7,048 nt of DNA from Balneolaceae bacterium (lineage in GTDB: Bacteria; Bacteroidota; Rhodothermia; Balneolales; Balneolaceae): the NCBI GenBank assembly GCA_003555185.1, contig PWFZ01000438.1, positions 1 to 7,048 of the forward strand, in the 5' to 3' direction. The stretch's first letter is position 1, and every line of letters begins with the position of its first letter. Both the position numbers and the translations under genes were made by a program. This document shows positions 4,437 through 7,048 of this stretch, one piece after another. Below the pieces are notes generated by a model. That model saw only the letters and a list, made by a program, of their open reading frames with translations. It made no database searches and was not told where the DNA came from.

Positions 4437-6108
4437 CCATCTTAGATGGACGTCTGCAATTGCCAATTCGTTATATGAACAGGGAGTACGCCACGTGGTT
4501 CTCTCCCCCGGTTCACGATCTACACCTCTTACACTGGCATTCGCTAATCACCCCGGATTTGATAAAACCGTTGTTTTAGACGAACGTTCTGCGGCATTTA
4601 TTGCACTCGGCATTGGAAAGGAATCAGGAATTCCCGCAGTACTTATTTGCACTTCGGGGAGTGCCGCCGCCAATTACTATCCTGCGATTATTGAAGCAAA
4701 GGAATCGGGTGCACCACTAATTGTGTTGACGGCTGACAGGCCACCCCATCTGCGCGGAATTGGAAGCTCACAAACCATCGATCAGATTAAGCTTTTTGGT
4801 GATCAGGCTGTATTCTTTCATGAGTCCGGTGAACCGGTAGATCAGGAAATTGACATCCAAAGAATTTCACTTGCGGCAAAGCAGGCGGTAAACGATGCGA
4901 TTCGAATCGGAGGAGCATCACACATAAATCTGCCCTTTCGAAAACCGCTTGAGCCTACCGAGGACCAGCTTGATGATGCGATCGAGAGTATGTCCAAAGC
5001 TTCATCGGCTAAACATACTAAGCCAGCTGAAATCAGCCGAACGGTTCATTTTAATGAAGAGCTTTCAACGCTTTTCAATCAGTCAGAAAAACCGCTGATT
5101 ATTGCCGGTCCTGCGAATCATCATCAGTCACTTGCCAAATCAGCCATTGAATTGCGAGATAAACTTTCTGCACCTTTCATTCTGGAACCGGGTTCAGCAC
5201 TTTCCCTGGAAAATGGACTATTCCGGTTTGAACAGTTTTTAAGAAACAAAGAATATCTGAACTCTCTGAAACCGGATCTGATCATTCGAATTGGAGATCA
5301 ACCGTTTACGAAATCACTGTTAACCACTATGGATGTTTGGGCTGATGTGGATGTCATTCATTTCTCAGGACGTGAGGCGTGGCAGGATTCGGCAATGAGT
5401 ACAAAGCATCGATTTGTGATGGATCCCAACGATACAGTCGATTTTGCATCTATCGAAAAGAAACCGGCTACGGATTGGCTGAAGAAGTGGGAAACATTAG
5501 AAAAGTACTCGGAATTGACTTTACAGGATTGCTTGCAAAAAAGCCCTCAATTAAGTGATGGACACGTTTTTAATCACATCAGCAACCAATTTTCTGATAA
5601 GTGGAACGTCATGATTTCCAACTCACTGCCCGTGCGGGACATGTCTCTTTTTGGAAAACCAACGGCTACCCAATTTGTAAATCGCGGAACAGCCGGAATC
5701 GATGGAGTTCTGTCTACCGGAGTTGGAATTTCAAGATCATCAAAAAAGCCAACGCTTTGTTTGATTGGTGACCTGGCTTTTCTGCACGACTCCAATGCAC
5801 TACTCACTCTTCAAAAAGTAAAGACGCCATTTGTGGTGATGATCATTAATAATCAGGGCGGAAATATTTTTCGAATGCTCCCGATTTATGATCAAAACAG
5901 ATCCAATTATAATGAGTTTTTCGAAACGCCGCAGAATGTAGATATTGAACATCTGACCAAGGCACATCCAATCGATTATCAAAAAATTGATACGTTTGAA
6001 GAGCTGAAAAAGCTGACGTTATCTACCGATATGTCAAAACCGTTAATCATAGAGTGCGTAACGGATTCTGACGAAAGTATGCGCATTCGCAAAGAACTTT
6101 GGGGGTAG
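4429..6108 (+). CDS. menD: SEPHCHC synthase MenD (ThDP-dependent)
   Basis: A 559-residue cytoplasmic enzyme that uses thiamine diphosphate to decarboxylate 2-oxoglutarate and add the succinyl semialdehyde unit to isochorismate. Motifs: VLSPGSRSTPLT in the N-terminal Pyr domain, the ThDP-activating glutamate E52 in DERSAAF, TSGSAAANYYPAIIEA, LTADRPPHLRGIGSSQTIDQ, NRGTAGIDGVLSTG, and the Mg-ThDP site GDLAFLHD (D448) through NNQGG (N474-N475). The D-to-N spacing of 27 residues is that of E. coli MenD. The start at 4429 gives MTNHLRWTSAI, which matches the family's usual N-terminus. An ATG at 4402 is also in frame but would lengthen the overlap and add nine residues without family support. The ATG lies in ATGACTAA, overlapping the menF stop by 8 bases, so translation is probably coupled. 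Confidence 0.95.
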   Translation: MTNHLRWTSAIANSLYEQGVRHVVLSPGSRSTPLTLAFANHPGFDKTVVLDERSAAFIALGIGKESGIPAVLICTSGSAAANYYPAIIEAKESGAPLIVLTADRPPHLRGIGSSQTIDQIKLFGDQAVFFHESGEPVDQEIDIQRISLAAKQAVNDAIRIGGASHINLPFRKPLEPTEDQLDDAIESMSKASSAKHTKPAEISRTVHFNEELSTLFNQSEKPLIIAGPANHHQSLAKSAIELRDKLSAPFILEPGSALSLENGLFRFEQFLRNKEYLNSLKPDLIIRIGDQPFTKSLLTTMDVWADVDVIHFSGREAWQDSAMSTKHRFVMDPNDTVDFASIEKKPATDWLKKWETLEKYSELTLQDCLQKSPQLSDGHVFNHISNQFSDKWNVMISNSLPVRDMSLFGKPTATQFVNRGTAGIDGVLSTGVGISRSSKKPTLCLIGDLAFLHDSNALLTLQKVKTPFVVMIINNQGGNIFRMLPIYDQNRSNYNEFFETPQNVDIEHLTKAHPIDYQKIDTFEELKKLTLSTDMSKPLIIECVTDSDESMRIRKELWG

Positions 6109-6112
6109 AACT

Positions 6113-6922
6113 ATGAGGTGTATCGCAAATGGTTCGAGCTACTACCTACAGATACATCAAAACAAATCTGACCTCCTCTACCTGATTCTGTTCCACGGGT
6201 TTATGGGTTCCGGAAATGTTTTTGAACCGCTGATTGATTCACTTTCAAAGTTTTGCAATCCTGTAACTATAGATCTGAAAGGTCACGGTAAAACGACCGC
6301 AAAACCAACACCCAAAGAGTTCGATACAGCCAAACAGGTAAGGGAACTGCACTTGGTTATTGATCGCCTCCAGCTTCCGAAATTTTTTCTCTATGGATAC
6401 AGCATGGGCGGACGACTTTCACTCCAATTTGCTTTAGAGTATCAATCCTCAATAAAAGGATTAATTCTCGAAAGCACTCACTGTGGGATATCTGATATCG
6501 AAGAACGGAATAATCGAACAGAAACGGACGAAAAACGGGCGCAGGAAATCGAGCGAGATTTTGAAGGTTTTCTGTCAAACTGGACAAAACTACCGCTTTT
6601 TCAGGGAAACTCTGATGCCCCCACAGACTACCTGAACATTATGAAAGAGCAAGATGCCTCATTAATAGCTTCATCACTCCGGGGTTTTGGCGCCGGAAAA
6701 ATGCCGGCTGTTTGTGATCACCTTTCTGCCTTCGATTTCCCTATTGGTCTCATTGCAGGTGAAAAGGATCAAAAATATGTTGAAAAGATGACGGAAATGG
6801 CTCAACTTTGCCAACATTCTGAACTCGAAATTATTGACAACGCTGCCCACAGGGTTCACGTTGATCAACCCGAAAAGCTAACTCAATTTTTAATACACTT
6901 TATTCAAAAACATCATGGCTGA
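6113..6922 (+). CDS. menH: SHCHC synthase MenH (alpha/beta hydrolase)
   Basis: A 269-residue alpha/beta-hydrolase that eliminates pyruvate from SEPHCHC to give SHCHC. Motifs: [15 protein letters not shown] with the oxyanion-hole [11 protein letters not shown], the nucleophile elbow GYSMGGR (S97, with R101 matching E. coli R90), GEKDQKYV (acid D219) and [10 protein letters not shown] (base H246). The nucleophile context GYSxGGR and the position between menD and menB support MenH over a generic esterase. Two motifs deviate: the ExxxPGL region reads ESTHCGI, and the histidine motif is AHRVH where GHxVH is usual. The ATG is 4 bases after the menD stop. The last 8 bases overlap the menB start (ATGGCTGA). 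The triad is complete, so the enzyme is probably active. Confidence 0.9.
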   Translation: MRCIANGSSYYLQIHQNKSDLLYLILFHGFMGSGNVFEPLIDSLSKFCNPVTIDLKGHGKTTAKPTPKEFDTAKQVRELHLVIDRLQLPKFFLYGYSMGGRLSLQFALEYQSSIKGLILESTHCGISDIEERNNRTETDEKRAQEIERDFEGFLSNWTKLPLFQGNSDAPTDYLNIMKEQDASLIASSLRGFGAGKMPAVCDHLSAFDFPIGLIAGEKDQKYVEKMTEMAQLCQHSELEIIDNAAHRVHVDQPEKLTQFLIHFIQKHHG

Positions 6923-7048
6923 CTGGAAAACGGTTAAAGAGTACGAAGACATCACCTACAAAAAGAGTAATGGCGTTGCGAGGATTGCGTTTAATCGGCC
7001 GGAAGTTCGAAATGCGTTTCGTCCCAAAACTCTGTTTGAGATGGAAGA
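6915..7048 (+). CDS. menB: 1,4-dihydroxy-2-naphthoyl-CoA synthase MenB, N-terminal part, cut by window edge
   Basis: The first 44 codons of a crotonase-superfamily enzyme that closes the second ring of the naphthoquinone from o-succinylbenzoyl-CoA. The visible sequence is highly typical of Men[21 protein letters not shown] followed by [11 protein letters not shown], containing the CoA-site arginine region of the family. The active-site glycines and catalytic Asp/Ser lie beyond the window. The ATG sits inside the end of menH (8-base overlap), implying coupled translation. In the pathway MenC and MenE act between MenH and MenB; they are not in this window and could follow downstream. Confidence 0.95.
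   Translation, partial: MADWKTVKEYEDITYKKSNGVARIAFNRPEVRNAFRPKTLFEME

Noticed and set aside
5574..5982. Minus-strand open frames inside menD
   Set aside because: They lie opposite strongly conserved ThDP-binding motifs of menD and have no recognisable domains; they are antisense by-products of the coding sequence.
6357..6868. Minus-strand open frames inside menH
   Set aside because: They are antisense to the conserved catalytic-triad regions and lack credible starts or family features.

Overview
The window looks chromosomal and comes from a bacterium of the Bacteroidota / Balneolota / Rhodothermota assemblage. Three signs point there: a small DUF4290-like protein (a family I know from that assemblage), no consistent Shine-Dalgarno sequences before the starts, and a good TAnnTTTG-type -7 box in front of the first gene. 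MenB, MenD and the cystathionine beta-synthase have ordinary sequences for that group. The genus cannot be fixed from this sequence.

Layout. (1) 1-377, minus strand: N-terminal part of a PLP-dependent cystathionine beta-synthase, cut by the window edge and divergent from the next gene. (2) 488-1753, plus: a secreted SpoIID/LytB-domain protein, probably a peptidoglycan lytic transglycosylase. (3) 1754-2420: a 667-base stretch of accessory character. It holds two small minus-strand reading frames that I do not recognise (one is a complete 59-codon ORF from ATG) and a 31-codon relic of a second SpoIID C-terminus. That relic shares a 43-base block (40 identical) with the intact gene, exactly 670 bases downstream. 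(4) 2421-2696, plus: the DUF4290-like protein, starting 3 bases after the relic's stop. (5) 2697-2969: an intergenic region with a cluster of REP-like palindromes (two intact copies in inverted orientation and one decayed copy), then a 9+9 palindrome in front of the next operon. (6) 2970-7048, plus: the operon menF-menD-menH-menB, with menB cut by the window edge.

The men genes encode the first steps of classical (o-succinylbenzoate) menaquinone synthesis: chorismate to isochorismate (MenF), to SEPHCHC (MenD), to SHCHC (MenH), plus the later ring-closing naphthoate synthase (MenB). They are tightly packed. menF/menD and menH/menB each overlap by 8 bases and menD/menH are 4 bases apart, so the cluster is very likely one translationally coupled transcript. 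The organism therefore probably respires with menaquinone made by the Men route, not the futalosine route.

I see no RNA gene, CRISPR array, transposase or phage gene. No clear new biochemical system is present. The parts most worth a second look are the REP-like cluster with compensatory stem changes and the islet between spoIID and the DUF4290 gene.
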